Origin: Roseburia_C sp031555935
GTDB lineage: Bacteria > Bacillota > Clostridia > Lachnospirales > Lachnospiraceae
Direction: 5' to 3'
Length of the DNA: 64,000 nucleotides
Assembly (NCBI GenBank): GCA_031555935.1
Contig: JAVBTX010000028.1
Span: 1 to 64,000, forward strand
Shown here: one piece after another, positions 53,530 to 62,056 of the stretch
How positions within the stretch are numbered: position 1 is the stretch's first letter
Layout: each line of letters starts with the position of its first letter
Translations under genes and position numbers: made by a program
Notes under the pieces: model-generated
Told to the model about the DNA's origin: nothing
Database searches by the model: none
What the model saw: only the letters and a program-made list of their open reading frames with translations

Positions 53530-53853
53530 ATGGCAGATTATACACACGAGTTTTCAAGCTTTCCGGACTCGGTTATGAAAAAAACAACTTACAAAGACGT
53601 AACAAATGATGTCGCTACGACTATTAACAAAATAAAAGACTATCAGGCCGCTGGGAATTATACCTTAGCAGCTATTACAATTGCATCCAATCCTGGAATT
53701 AAGGATTATATGATTGGTGTCGATTTTTATAATGCCCTTATTGAAGAGCAACGAAATACAGAAATTTTTGCAAAACAAGTCCATCAGTCGGTATACATCG
53801 GTGATGAACCCGCGACACCAATTAATGGGGATGTTTGGATTGGAGATGATTGA
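53530..53853 (+). CDS. 107-aa fibre adaptor-like protein A
   Basis: 107 residues: a helical body with NYTLAAITIASNPGIKDYMI and a C-terminal motif GDEPATPINGDVWI. The same EP-x2-P-x2-G-x2-WI ending occurs in the next gene, so the two are likely paralogues with a shared docking tail. AAGGAGG precedes the ATG, 9 bases after the hub gene. Confidence 0.6.
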   Translation: MADYTHEFSSFPDSVMKKTTYKDVTNDVATTINKIKDYQAAGNYTLAAITIASNPGIKDYMIGVDFYNALIEEQRNTEIFAKQVHQSVYIGDEPATPINGDVWIGDD

Positions 53854-53855
53854 TT

Positions 53856-54173
53856 ATGAGTTATAATACAGATTCTGCTTTTCCGGAAAATATCGATGAA
53901 TTAGAATTTTTATCCGATCCCGGATTGGCACAGAAACATATTGTTGATACACATCGGGGCTACATAAAAGATGGTAAATATTCGGATGCATCTGAATATC
54001 TGAAATCACAAGCAAGGATTACCCCGGTAAATGCTGATTTATTGAATATGTTGCAGAATCGGATGATAGAATTACAGAATTATTTGTTGAAAAGAAGCGC
54101 AAGTAAATGCAGTCGTGCTACTTATGGGTCTGAACCGACCAATCCATCAGATGGAATCTTGTGGATTGAATAA
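53856..54173 (+). CDS. 105-aa fibre adaptor-like protein B
   Basis: About 105 residues from ATG 53856 (GGAG 10 bases upstream). A TTG two codons earlier is possible. Helical body and C-terminal GSEPTNPSDGILWI match protein A in plan but with low identity elsewhere. The start follows the previous stop by two bases, so the two are co-translated. Confidence 0.6.
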   Translation: MSYNTDSAFPENIDELEFLSDPGLAQKHIVDTHRGYIKDGKYSDASEYLKSQARITPVNADLLNMLQNRMIELQNYLLKRSASKCSRATYGSEPTNPSDGILWIE

Positions 54174-54193
54174 AAATATGGAGGAATTTTATT

Positions 54194-55558
54194 ATGAATA
54201 AAGAAACCAAAGTCACTGGTAAAAAATATAGAGTCTGGGATGAACCAACTTCTTCTTGGAAGCGATTATCCTTTTGGACAAAAGCAAGTGATGTTGAATG
54301 TGAAGACCAAAAAAGCGTCCAAGATAAAATCAATATTATTAACACCAATTTGTCATCATTAAAAGCAAGTGACATAACATGTGAAGACCAAAAAAGTGTG
54401 CAAGATAAAATCAATACTATTAACACTAAAGTATCATCATTAAAAGCAAGCGAAATAACATGTGAAGACAAAAAAAGTGTGCAAGATAAAATCAATACTA
54501 TTAACACCAATTTGTCATCATTAAAAGCAAGTGACATAACATGTGATGACCAAAAAAGCGTACAAGGGCAGATCGATAATATTAACACTAGTTTGAACAC
54601 AAAAGCGGCACTTAGCCATACCCATGATGAAAGATATTACACAGAGACGGAAATTGAAACGAAATTAAGAAATTATGCCACAACGGCTGGTCTTTCTAGT
54701 GACTTTAACAATCTTTCTAATCAAATAGGCTCGGTCGCTAGGGAGTGTTCTGACAGTATTAGCTTGGTCTCTAGAAATCTTTCTAATGATATCAGCTCTG
54801 TCTCAAAAGGTCTAACTGACAATATAAATACCGTTGCTAAAAATTTAGATAGCACCAATAGGGAACAAAGGTTATATACCAATAATCTATATGATCGTGT
54901 CGAGGGAATACTTGGAGGAGTAATTTCAGCAATTACTTTGACAACAAAAAATCTACATCTAACAGGAAACCTAATTAATTCAACAAGTACTTCTGCACTT
55001 GAAATAAGCACACCTGGCACAGCAATAATGCTTGGCACCTCTGGTTTCCGTTCGGCTGGAAATCTAAATCTTGGGACTAGTAGTTATAAATGGGGCACAA
55101 TATATTCCACCTCCTCTACTATCTCAACCTCTGACCGAAACCAAAAAAAGGATATTAATTACCTAAACATTTCTAAAAAGGCAAAAAAATACGAGGATTT
55201 GTACATGAAACTAAACCCATGTACTTATATGTTTGATAAATCAACATCAGACCGGATACATACTGGATTTATTTCCCAAGATGTTGAAGATTCTCTTACT
55301 GAGGTTGGATTAACACCCGAAGACTTTGCAGCATTTTGCAAGGATAAGAAAGTCGTTCTATCAAAGGACCATGAAGGAAATGAAATTGAAACAGAAGTTC
55401 CTGGCGAATACGAATATTCCCTACGCTACGAAGAATTCATTGCTCTAAATACTCATATGATACAAAAAACAATGAAACTTGTGGATGAATTACAGCAAAA
55501 ACTTTGTGCCGCTGAACAGAAAATTGCTGAATTAGAAACAAAGATATCTAAGCAGTAA
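54194..55558 (+). CDS. Tail fibre with coiled-coil repeats and S74-type chaperone end
   Basis: 454 residues. Residues about 28-135 hold four 27-residue coiled-coil repeats (core KASDITCEDQKSVQDKIN), then a trimeric fibre region with coiled coils and a beta tip (about 140-300). The C-terminal part (from SDRNQKKDINYL near 312) is the intramolecular chaperone of endosialidase (peptidase S74) type: MFDKSTSDRIHTGFISQDVE and a terminal coiled coil. Such tails trimerise fibres and cut themselves off at a Ser. The first residues (RVWDEPTSSWKRLSFW) are an attachment domain. It is the last gene of the operon. Confidence 0.85.
   Translation: MNKETKVTGKKYRVWDEPTSSWKRLSFWTKASDVECEDQKSVQDKINIINTNLSSLKASDITCEDQKSVQDKINTINTKVSSLKASEITCEDKKSVQDKINTINTNLSSLKASDITCDDQKSVQGQIDNINTSLNTKAALSHTHDERYYTETEIETKLRNYATTAGLSSDFNNLSNQIGSVARECSDSISLVSRNLSNDISSVSKGLTDNINTVAKNLDSTNREQRLYTNNLYDRVEGILGGVISAITLTTKNLHLTGNLINSTSTSALEISTPGTAIMLGTSGFRSAGNLNLGTSSYKWGTIYSTSSTISTSDRNQKKDINYLNISKKAKKYEDLYMKLNPCTYMFDKSTSDRIHTGFISQDVEDSLTEVGLTPEDFAAFCKDKKVVLSKDHEGNEIETEVPGEYEYSLRYEEFIALNTHMIQKTMKLVDELQQKLCAAEQKIAELETKISKQ
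54280..54603 (+). repeat. Four 81-base in-frame repeats
   Basis: Units begin with AAAAGCAAGTGA at 54280, 54361, 54442 and 54523, an exact 81-base period (27 codons). The spacing breaks at the next partial unit near 54601. Copies are highly alike at DNA level, which suggests recent expansion by slippage or recombination. Confidence 0.9.
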
Positions 55559-55580
55559 AAAATATAAACAACTAAAACTC

Positions 55581-55619
55581 AAGGGTATATACACCATTCC
55601 GTGTATATACCCTTTTTTT
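55581..55619 (+). terminator. Terminator of the right tail operon
   Basis: AAGGGTATATACAC and GTGTATATACCCTT form a 14-bp stem around a six-base loop, followed by seven T. It is the strongest terminator in the right half. Confidence 0.9.
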
Positions 55620-55631
55620 CAACTCTATGTA

Positions 55632-55985
55632 TTATGCAATTTTACTCTTAATATCCGCAATCTCTTTTTCAAGAATCCCAACCTTTTCCGTAAGTACATT
55701 CATCTTTATCTCATTTAGCAAATCCTTATCCGCCGATCTAACGGTCTGATTTAACTTATCAATTAAATTCAAATGATTTTCAGCCAAAATCGAAATATTT
55801 TTGTCGGTGACATTTTCAAGATGTAAATTAATGCCACTAACCTTATTGTCAAGGTTGTCGAACCTTGTTTCAAGATTATCAACTTTTGTTTCAAGACCAT
55901 CAAACCTTGTCTCAAGATTATCAAACTTAGTCTCAAAATTATCCAATTTTTTCAAAATCAAATCCATTTTTTCACTATCAGTCAT
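55632..55985 (-). CDS. Small coiled-coil protein, unknown
   Basis: 117 residues made almost wholly of heptads (FDNLETRFDGLETKVDNLET). Such proteins are common in Firmicutes and of unknown function. It is convergent to the tail operon and lies 30 bases from the ssrA 3' end. It may be chromosomal or a passenger of the element. AAGGGGG precedes the ATG. Confidence 0.7.
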   Translation of the reverse strand: MTDSEKMDLILKKLDNFETKFDNLETRFDGLETKVDNLETRFDNLDNKVSGINLHLENVTDKNISILAENHLNLIDKLNQTVRSADKDLLNEIKMNVLTEKVGILEKEIADIKSKIA

Positions 55986-56015
55986 ACGTTTTCCCCCTTG
56001 TCACAAATATACGAA

Positions 56016-56356
56016 TGGACTAGACGGGAGTCGAACCCGTGTCCAAAAACCAATCCCCTGCCCTTCTACGAGTGTAGTTCATGATTTAACATTCCCTCCA
56101 CACCTCCAGCATGAACACCGTAAGTGCTTTAGTAGCTTCATAATACGTCTATATACGCAAAGCTTAATATATAGCGTTTCCTACATTCGTCGATGCCCGG
56201 ATTCTAAGGTGTAGGTGCCTTAGAGCGGACAACGCTGCTTAGGCAGCGTAAGCTAATTTATTATTGTTAGCGTTTAATTTAATTGTTGGAATTTAACGCA
56301 TCCCGTGCGACTCGCTTCTCCAGCTTCATAATCCCTGTCGAAACCATTACTAGCCC
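56016..56356 (-). ncRNA. ssrA: tmRNA
   Basis: About 341 bases. The 5' end GGGCTAG pairs with CTAGTCC at the 3' end (one G-U). GGTTTCGACAGGG lies at the start, and a T-arm (GACACGGGTTCGACTCCCGTC) at the end. The tag frame runs from GCT at 56269-56271 to TAA at 56239 and encodes ANNNKLAYAA, a typical proteolysis tag ending in YAA. CCA is not encoded. It rescues stalled ribosomes with SmpB, encoded 100 bases upstream on the same strand. Its 3' end is a common phage attachment site. Confidence 0.95.
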
Positions 56357-56456
56357 TTATTTAATTATATCTCTATCTTATACCGAATCCGATGTTCGGT
56401 CAAGAATATCTGAAAGAGTTTATAAAAATATAAGAACTCTTTCAAAAAATTCCAAT

Positions 56457-56921
56457 TTACAAATTTTTGATTTTAAAATCACGCTCTGCTTCGCGGCGCT
56501 GGTCCTTCTTGGCGATATCCTCGCGCTTGTCGTAGAGCTTTTTACCTTTGGCTAGGGCCACTTGAACCTTGACCAGACTTCCTTTGAAATAAACCTGCAC
56601 CGGAACAATCGTGTAACCTTTTTCTTTGATTTTGCCCTGTAAACGATTAATCTCGCTCTTGTGCATTAGCAGCTTTTTCGGCCGCAGCGGGTCACGGTTG
56701 AAAATGTTGCCCTTTTCGTAAGGGCTGATATTCATGCCGTGAACAATTACCTCGCCATTTTCAATATGAACAAACGCTTCTTTGATACTGCACTTTCCCT
56801 GGCGGAGGGATTTCACCTCCGTCCCATGAAGGCTGACACCAGCCTCAAAGGTTTCCTCCAGAAAATATTCGTGCCGCGCTTTTTTATTATTTGCAATCAA
56901 TTTGATGGATTCTTTTCCCAT
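56457..56921 (-). CDS. smpB: SsrA-binding protein
   Basis: 154 residues, full length: IKLIANNKKARHEYFLEETF at the start, SLHGTEVKSLRQGKCSIKEAF, LLMHKSEINRL, and the basic tail REAERDFKIKNL that enters the mRNA channel. It binds tmRNA and delivers it to stalled ribosomes. Start 56921 is supported by AGAAGGG and family length. It lies 25 bases downstream of rnr. Confidence 0.97.
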   Translation of the reverse strand: MGKESIKLIANNKKARHEYFLEETFEAGVSLHGTEVKSLRQGKCSIKEAFVHIENGEVIVHGMNISPYEKGNIFNRDPLRPKKLLMHKSEINRLQGKIKEKGYTIVPVQVYFKGSLVKVQVALAKGKKLYDKREDIAKKDQRREAERDFKIKNL

Positions 56922-56946
56922 GTTCTGTATCCCTTCTACCCAAACT

Positions 56947-59136
56947 CTACAAAGCTTCGCCCGCAAGGGGGATTTCCTCTCCTTCTTCTTCCGGATATTC
57001 CTCCGCAATAACAAAATCAATCGTTCTTACCATTCTATCGGTATCAATCGCAATGACCTTAACCTTCTGACCCAGTTTATAATGTTTATTCGTAGCCTCG
57101 CCGATTAATTCATAGGTGTCCTCCTGATAATGATAATAATCATCCCTAAGAGCGGTAATATGAATCAGACCTTCGATTGTATTTGGTAACTCGACATAGA
57201 GTCCCCAGTTTGTAACACTTGAGACAACACCGTCAAATACTTCGCCAAGGTGCTGCTCCATATACTCAACTTTTTTCAGCTTATCAGTCTCGCGCTCAGC
57301 TTCATCGGCACGACGTTCGGTTTCGCTGGCATGCTTGGTTACCTCTGGTAATATATTTTCATAGTGTTCCACGCGTTTGCCATTTAATCGGCCACGCAGA
57401 TTTTCCTTGATAATGCGGTGAATCTGCAAATCGGGATAACGACGAATTGGTGATGTAAAATGGCAGTAATAAGGTGCTGCCAAACCAAAATGTCCGGTAT
57501 TCTCCGGAGTGTACTGTGCTCGTTTCATCGAACGCAGAGTCAGCCGGCTAATCAGCGGTTCTTCGTCGCTGCCTTCAATCTTCATTAACAGCTTCTGCAA
57601 TTCCTTCGGATGAACCTCATCCTGACCGATATGCAGCGTGTAGCCAAAATTATTGATAAACGTCGCCAGCTTGTGAATCTTCTCATCATCTGGATTCTCA
57701 TGGGTTCGGTAAACAAATGGCAGCTCCTGCCAGAAATAATCCTGCGCCACTGTCTCGTTTGCAATCAGCATAAATTCCTCAATGATTTTGGTTGCAACAT
57801 TGCGGTCGTAAGGTTTAATATCAATCGGCTTGCCCTGCTCATCCAGAATAATCTTTGTCTCTGGAAAATCAAAATCAATTGAGCCACGGCTCATCCGTTT
57901 TTTACGTAAAATTGCCGCCAAATCGCGCATCCGTTCAAACATCGGCACGAACTCCTGATACTCTTCTGACACGCTTTGCTCTTCTAAAATCTCTTTCACC
58001 GCCGTATACGTCATGCGCCGGTCAACTAAAATAACTGTTTCCGCGATTTTATGGTCAATGACCTTGCCCTTTTTATCAATCGTCATAATACAACTTAAAG
58101 CCAGACGGTCCTCGCCGGCATTTAAGGAACAAATTCCATTTGACAGCTTATGCGGCAGCATCGGAATCACGCGGTCAACCAAATAGACACTCGTTCCCCG
58201 TGATAGAGCTTCTACATCAAGGGCACTATGCTCCTGAACATAATTGGTGACATCGGCAATATGCACGCCCAGCTTATAATTCTCGCCGTCCATCGTCAAC
58301 GATACAGCATCGTCTAAATCCTTTGCTTCCTCACCGTCAATCGTCACCATCTGCCAATCCCTAATATCCATTCGACCAGCCATGTCAGCCTCACTGACGT
58401 CCTTTGCTACATTTGAAACCTGCTTCATGACCTTCTCTGAAAATTCTACCGGTAAATCATAAGCTCTGACAATCGACATGATATCCGTTCCCGGGTCGTT
58501 GATGTGGCCAATGATTTCAACCACTTTACCTTCCGGCTTTTTACCATTCTTACCATAATCGGTAATCTCGACCACGACCTTATGGCCGGTAACTGCTCCC
58601 ATTGAACGCTCCGATGGGATAAAAATATCCTGTAACAGCTTCTGGTTATCCGGCAGCACAAAGCCATAATTCTGATTACTCTGATATGTGCCAATCACTT
58701 TGTTCATACCATGTGACAGCACGTTAACAATGCGTCCCTCACGGCGCTTACCATTCTGTTTTGCCAACAGCTCGACCTCGACCACATCAAGATGCATCAC
58801 GCCCTTGCTATTATCCTCGGAAATAAAAATATCATCTTCCTGCCCCTCAATGGTAACAAAGCCAAAGCCACGACTATTGGCGGTGAAAGTACCCTCTAAA
58901 TAGTTTCCGCCAAATTTGCGTTCTCTGCTATTCGCTTTGATATACTTGCCCTTCTGGGTAAGCTCTATCTTGCCGTCTTCAACTAACTCATCCAGTACCT
59001 CTTGCAATTCACTGCGCTGTTCCTTTGACACCCGCAACATAATTGCAATTTCTTTGGTCTTCATCGGAACATAGATTTCATCGCAGATAAATGCATACAG
59101 CACTTTTTTTCTATTTTCAAATTGTTCGCTATTCAT
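56947..59136 (-). CDS. rnr: Ribonuclease R
   Basis: 729 residues from ATG 59136 (TAGGAG). N-terminal winged helix and cold-shock domains, the RNB catalytic domain with the Asp cluster (TIDGEEAKDLDDAVSL near 270), and a C-terminal S1 domain (FDGVVSSVTNWGLYVELP). It is a 3'-5' exoribonuclease for structured RNA, and it also degrades mRNA freed by trans-translation. The neighbouring smpB and ssrA match this link. The usual Lys-rich tail after S1 is short and acidic here. Confidence 0.96.
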   Translation of the reverse strand: MNSEQFENRKKVLYAFICDEIYVPMKTKEIAIMLRVSKEQRSELQEVLDELVEDGKIELTQKGKYIKANSRERKFGGNYLEGTFTANSRGFGFVTIEGQEDDIFISEDNSKGVMHLDVVEVELLAKQNGKRREGRIVNVLSHGMNKVIGTYQSNQNYGFVLPDNQKLLQDIFIPSERSMGAVTGHKVVVEITDYGKNGKKPEGKVVEIIGHINDPGTDIMSIVRAYDLPVEFSEKVMKQVSNVAKDVSEADMAGRMDIRDWQMVTIDGEEAKDLDDAVSLTMDGENYKLGVHIADVTNYVQEHSALDVEALSRGTSVYLVDRVIPMLPHKLSNGICSLNAGEDRLALSCIMTIDKKGKVIDHKIAETVILVDRRMTYTAVKEILEEQSVSEEYQEFVPMFERMRDLAAILRKKRMSRGSIDFDFPETKIILDEQGKPIDIKPYDRNVATKIIEEFMLIANETVAQDYFWQELPFVYRTHENPDDEKIHKLATFINNFGYTLHIGQDEVHPKELQKLLMKIEGSDEEPLISRLTLRSMKRAQYTPENTGHFGLAAPYYCHFTSPIRRYPDLQIHRIIKENLRGRLNGKRVEHYENILPEVTKHASETERRADEAERETDKLKKVEYMEQHLGEVFDGVVSSVTNWGLYVELPNTIEGLIHITALRDDYYHYQEDTYELIGEATNKHYKLGQKVKVIAIDTDRMVRTIDFVIAEEYPEEEGEEIPLAGEAL

Positions 59137-59152
59137 TATTCTCCTATTCATT

Positions 59153-59184
59153 AAAAAAGAGCCATCAAAAATGACAGCTCTTTT
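59153..59184 (-). terminator. Terminator after secG
   Basis: AAGAGCTGTCA pairs with TGATGGCTCTT on the minus strand, followed by T-run. It lies just before the rnr start, so rnr depends on read-through or a weak promoter nearby. Confidence 0.8.
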
Positions 59185-59188
59185 GTCC

Positions 59189-59437
59189 TTAGAAACTTTT
59201 GATATTCAGTACTGCTGAAATCACAATAAATAATATAACTAGTATTCTTGTAACCTTTACTAGCATACCTTCCATAGAACGTCCTTTATTCTTGCCCCAG
59301 TATGTATCTGCAGCACCGCTGATTGCGCCAAGTCCTGCTGACTTACCTTCCTGAAGTAAGATAATAACTGTCAATGCTATACAAATTAAAATAAATGCAA
59401 CTGATAATATGATTTTTAAAACTGCCACGAGTGACAC
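59189..59437 (-). CDS. secG: Protein translocase subunit SecG
   Basis: 82 residues, two transmembrane helices (about 5-25 and 57-77) with the conserved loop ILLQEGKSAGLGAISG between. It stimulates SecYEG export. The secG-rnr-smpB-ssrA order is widespread in Firmicutes. Confidence 0.93.
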   Translation of the reverse strand: MSLVAVLKIILSVAFILICIALTVIILLQEGKSAGLGAISGAADTYWGKNKGRSMEGMLVKVTRILVILFIVISAVLNIKSF

Positions 59438-59537
59438 CTCCTAAGCTTCTTATATATATCACAACATATATCACAACTTTTTGTATTATAACATATACAA
59501 AATCCATTTTCAACTTTTTTTTATAAGTTGTTCCGCT

Positions 59538-59600
59538 TAAAAAATGTCCCCTTCAAAAATATCGTATTCTTTATACGTAGTATTTCCAAAAGAGACATTA
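59538..59600 (-). terminator. Terminator of purB
   Basis: AATGTCTCTTT pairs with AAGGGGACATT (two G-U pairs), with a long loop, followed on the minus strand by T-run. Confidence 0.7.
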
Positions 59601-59605
59601 ATTAT

Positions 59606-61039
59606 TTATACATTAATTTCTGCTTTTACACCAAGAATGTCCTGATTGGCATCTAAAATGGGTTGAATCACATTTTTAATAAATGCATCTACCTGAACCG
59701 GTGAACGTCCAACGTATTTTGCTGGCTCCATCGTGCTCTGTAGTTCTTCCAAGCTTAGTCCAAAGGCTGGGTCATTTGCAATTAATTCAAGCAGGTTGTT
59801 TTCTTTGCCTTCCTGCTTCACATTTGCGCCTGCTTCCATCGATAACTGACGGATTTTCTCGTGCAGCTCCTGACGGTCACCGCCTTTTTTCACGGCATCC
59901 ATCATAATGTTTTCGGTTGCCATAAATGGCAGCTCGCTCATCAGACGTTTGGTAATTACTTTTTCGTATACCACCAATCCATCGACAACATTTAAGCATA
60001 AGTCTAAGATACCATCGGTTGCCAAGAAACCTTCTGGAATCGAAATGCGCTTATTCGCGGAGTCATCCAAGGTTCTCTCAAACCATTGTGTTGCCGATGT
60101 AATCGCTGGATTCAGCGCATCTATCATGACATAACGGGACAGGGAAGCAATACGCTCGCTGCGCATTGGATTTCTCTTGTATGCCATTGCTGAGGAACCA
60201 ATCTGATTTTTTTCAAATGGCTCTTCGATTTCTTTTAAGTTCTGTAATAAACGAATATCATTGGACATCTTATGAGCACTGGCAGCGATGCCAGCTAATA
60301 CATTTGCGACTCTGGTATCGACCTTACGGGAATAGGTCTGACCGGATACGGCGTAACATTCGTCAAAGCCCATCTTCTTTGCAATCATGCCATCAATTTT
60401 ATCGATTGTCTCCTGGTCACCGTCAAATAATTCCTGAAAGCTGGCCTGTGTTCCGGTGGTTCCTTTGGAGCCAAGTAATTTGAGGCTGCCCAAAACATAA
60501 TCTAAATCTTCTAAATCAAGCACAAATTCCTGCGCCCAAAGAGTTGCCCGTTTGCCCACGGTGGTCGGCTGGGCCGGCTGAAAATGGGTAAATGCAAGGG
60601 TTGGCAGGTCTTTGTATGTTACGGCAAAATCGGCTAACTCAGCAATTACGTTGACCAGTTTCTTACGAACTAATTGTAACGCTTCTGCCATGACAATAAC
60701 GTCGGTATTATCGCCAACATAACAAGAGGTTGCACCCAAATGGATGATTCCCTTTGCTTTTGGACACTGCTCACCATAAGCATAGACATGGGACATCACG
60801 TCATGACGCACTTCTTTTTCTCTTGCCAAAGCCACTTCAAAATTGATATTATCCTGACTTGCTTTCAGTTCATCAATCTGCTCCTGGGTAATATCTAAAC
60901 CTAATTCCTTCTCTGTCTCAGCTAACGCAATCCATAATTTCCGCCAGGTTTTAAATTTCTTCTCTGGTGAAAAAATGTATTGCATTTCTTTGCTTGCATA
61001 GCGCTCTGACAATGGACTGTTATATCGATCTGTACTCAT
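59606..61039 (-). CDS. purB: Adenylosuccinate lyase
   Basis: 477 residues of the fumarase/aspartase superfamily. The signature GSSAMAYKRNPMRSE (near residue 285) and THFQPAQPTTVGKR (near 150) carry active-site residues. It cleaves SAICAR to AICAR plus fumarate and adenylosuccinate to AMP plus fumarate. It follows purC by 33 bases in one operon, so two adjacent steps of purine synthesis are linked. GGAGGAG precedes the ATG. Confidence 0.96.
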   Translation of the reverse strand: MSTDRYNSPLSERYASKEMQYIFSPEKKFKTWRKLWIALAETEKELGLDITQEQIDELKASQDNINFEVALAREKEVRHDVMSHVYAYGEQCPKAKGIIHLGATSCYVGDNTDVIVMAEALQLVRKKLVNVIAELADFAVTYKDLPTLAFTHFQPAQPTTVGKRATLWAQEFVLDLEDLDYVLGSLKLLGSKGTTGTQASFQELFDGDQETIDKIDGMIAKKMGFDECYAVSGQTYSRKVDTRVANVLAGIAASAHKMSNDIRLLQNLKEIEEPFEKNQIGSSAMAYKRNPMRSERIASLSRYVMIDALNPAITSATQWFERTLDDSANKRISIPEGFLATDGILDLCLNVVDGLVVYEKVITKRLMSELPFMATENIMMDAVKKGGDRQELHEKIRQLSMEAGANVKQEGKENNLLELIANDPAFGLSLEELQSTMEPAKYVGRSPVQVDAFIKNVIQPILDANQDILGVKAEINV

Positions 61040-61072
61040 TAATGATGCTCCTCCTAATTTGCGTTGTTATTC

Positions 61073-61945
61073 TTATTCAAAATCTTTTCCAGTTAGTAAG
61101 GAAAACGCTTCTTTGTATTTATCAATCGTCTTCGTTACCACTTCTGCTGGGAGAAGGTAATCACTATCTGGATTTGCTTTTAACCAGTCACGAACATACT
61201 GCTTGTCAAAGGAAGGTTGTCCTTTGCCTGCTTCGTAGCCTGCTAACGGCCAGAAACGAGAGCTGTCTGGAGTTAACATTTCATCACCAAGAACGACTTT
61301 GCCATTCTCATCTAAACCAAATTCAAACTTGGTATCAGCAATGATAATGCCTTTGCTCAGTGCATATTCGGCACATTTTTTATATAACGCAATCGTGCAG
61401 TCTTTTATCTGAGTGGCATAGTCTAAGCCTTTGCCCGGGTAAATCTTTTCTAAAATAGCAACGCTGCTTTCAAAATCAATATTTTCATCATGCAGACCGA
61501 TATCTGCTTTGGTGCTTGGGGTGTAAATCGGTTCTGGTAATTTATCGGATTCCACCAAACCTTCTGGCAGGGTGATGCCGCAAACAGTACCGTTTTCTTT
61601 GTAGCTTTCCCAACCGCTTCCGGTGATATAACCACGAACGATGCACTCGATTGGCAGCATTTCTAATTTCTTACACATCATGCTATTGCCGTCAAATCTC
61701 TCATTCTGAAAATACTCCGGCATATCTTTTACATCAACTGACAACATATGGTTTGGAACAATGTCCTTCGTAAAATCGAACCAAAATTTTGACATCTGGG
61801 TTAAAACTGCCCCTTTTCTGGTGATTTGGTTCTGAAGAATATGGTCAAATGCTGATATTCTATCTGTTACTACAATGATAAGGCTTTCTCCATTATCATA
61901 TACCTCACGTACTTTTCCTTCTTTTACTGGCTTAAATTCCTGCAT
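61073..61945 (-). CDS. purC: SAICAR synthetase
   Basis: 290 residues, longer than the common 235-residue form and like the long type with an extended C-terminus. It joins CAIR and aspartate with ATP. Motifs are VREVYDNGESLIIVVTDRIS, ECIVRGYITGSGWESYKENG and IIADTKFEFGLDENGKVVLGD (partial), all typical. First gene of purC-purB. CGGAGG precedes the ATG. Confidence 0.96.
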   Translation of the reverse strand: MQEFKPVKEGKVREVYDNGESLIIVVTDRISAFDHILQNQITRKGAVLTQMSKFWFDFTKDIVPNHMLSVDVKDMPEYFQNERFDGNSMMCKKLEMLPIECIVRGYITGSGWESYKENGTVCGITLPEGLVESDKLPEPIYTPSTKADIGLHDENIDFESSVAILEKIYPGKGLDYATQIKDCTIALYKKCAEYALSKGIIIADTKFEFGLDENGKVVLGDEMLTPDSSRFWPLAGYEAGKGQPSFDKQYVRDWLKANPDSDYLLPAEVVTKTIDKYKEAFSLLTGKDFE

Positions 61946-62056
61946 GTTCCTTGTTCCTCCGTCTTATGTTCTCAGTTTTTCTATTTTTATTTTTTCACTT
62001 AAAAATTAACTACCTAAAAATTATATACAGCGTCTTTTAGAAAGTCAATGTCTTTG

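Larger units (their letters stand above)
20983..55619. mobile_element. Phage-derived element with two divergent tail operons and no capsid genes
   Basis: Between the nicotinamidase-like gene and the last terminator before ssrA lie a leftward tail-plus-lysis operon, a central repressor/polymerase switch and a rightward tail operon. I see no terminase, portal, prohead protease, major capsid, head-tail connector, replication gene or active recombinase. That fits a domesticated tail-particle (tailocin-like) locus or a heavily reduced prophage. The right edge is near the 3' end of ssrA, a frequent integration site, but I found no second copy of the ssrA end. Exact boundaries are therefore inferred. 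Confidence 0.7.

Noticed and set aside
53940..53960. Third operator copy (ACACATCGGGGC)
   Set aside because: It matches only the CACATCGGG core, inside a coding region, and lacks the flanking TGT and ATGTT.
54118..54600. Long minus-strand open frame opposite the 81-base fibre repeats
   Set aside because: It is an antisense shadow created by the in-frame repeats, with Leu/Ser-rich sequence, no RBS and no homology.
40519..55558. Contractile (R-type) tail with sheath
   Set aside because: No sheath, gpJ/gpI/gpW-like baseplate or ATPase gene was recognised. Both clusters look like long flexible tails.
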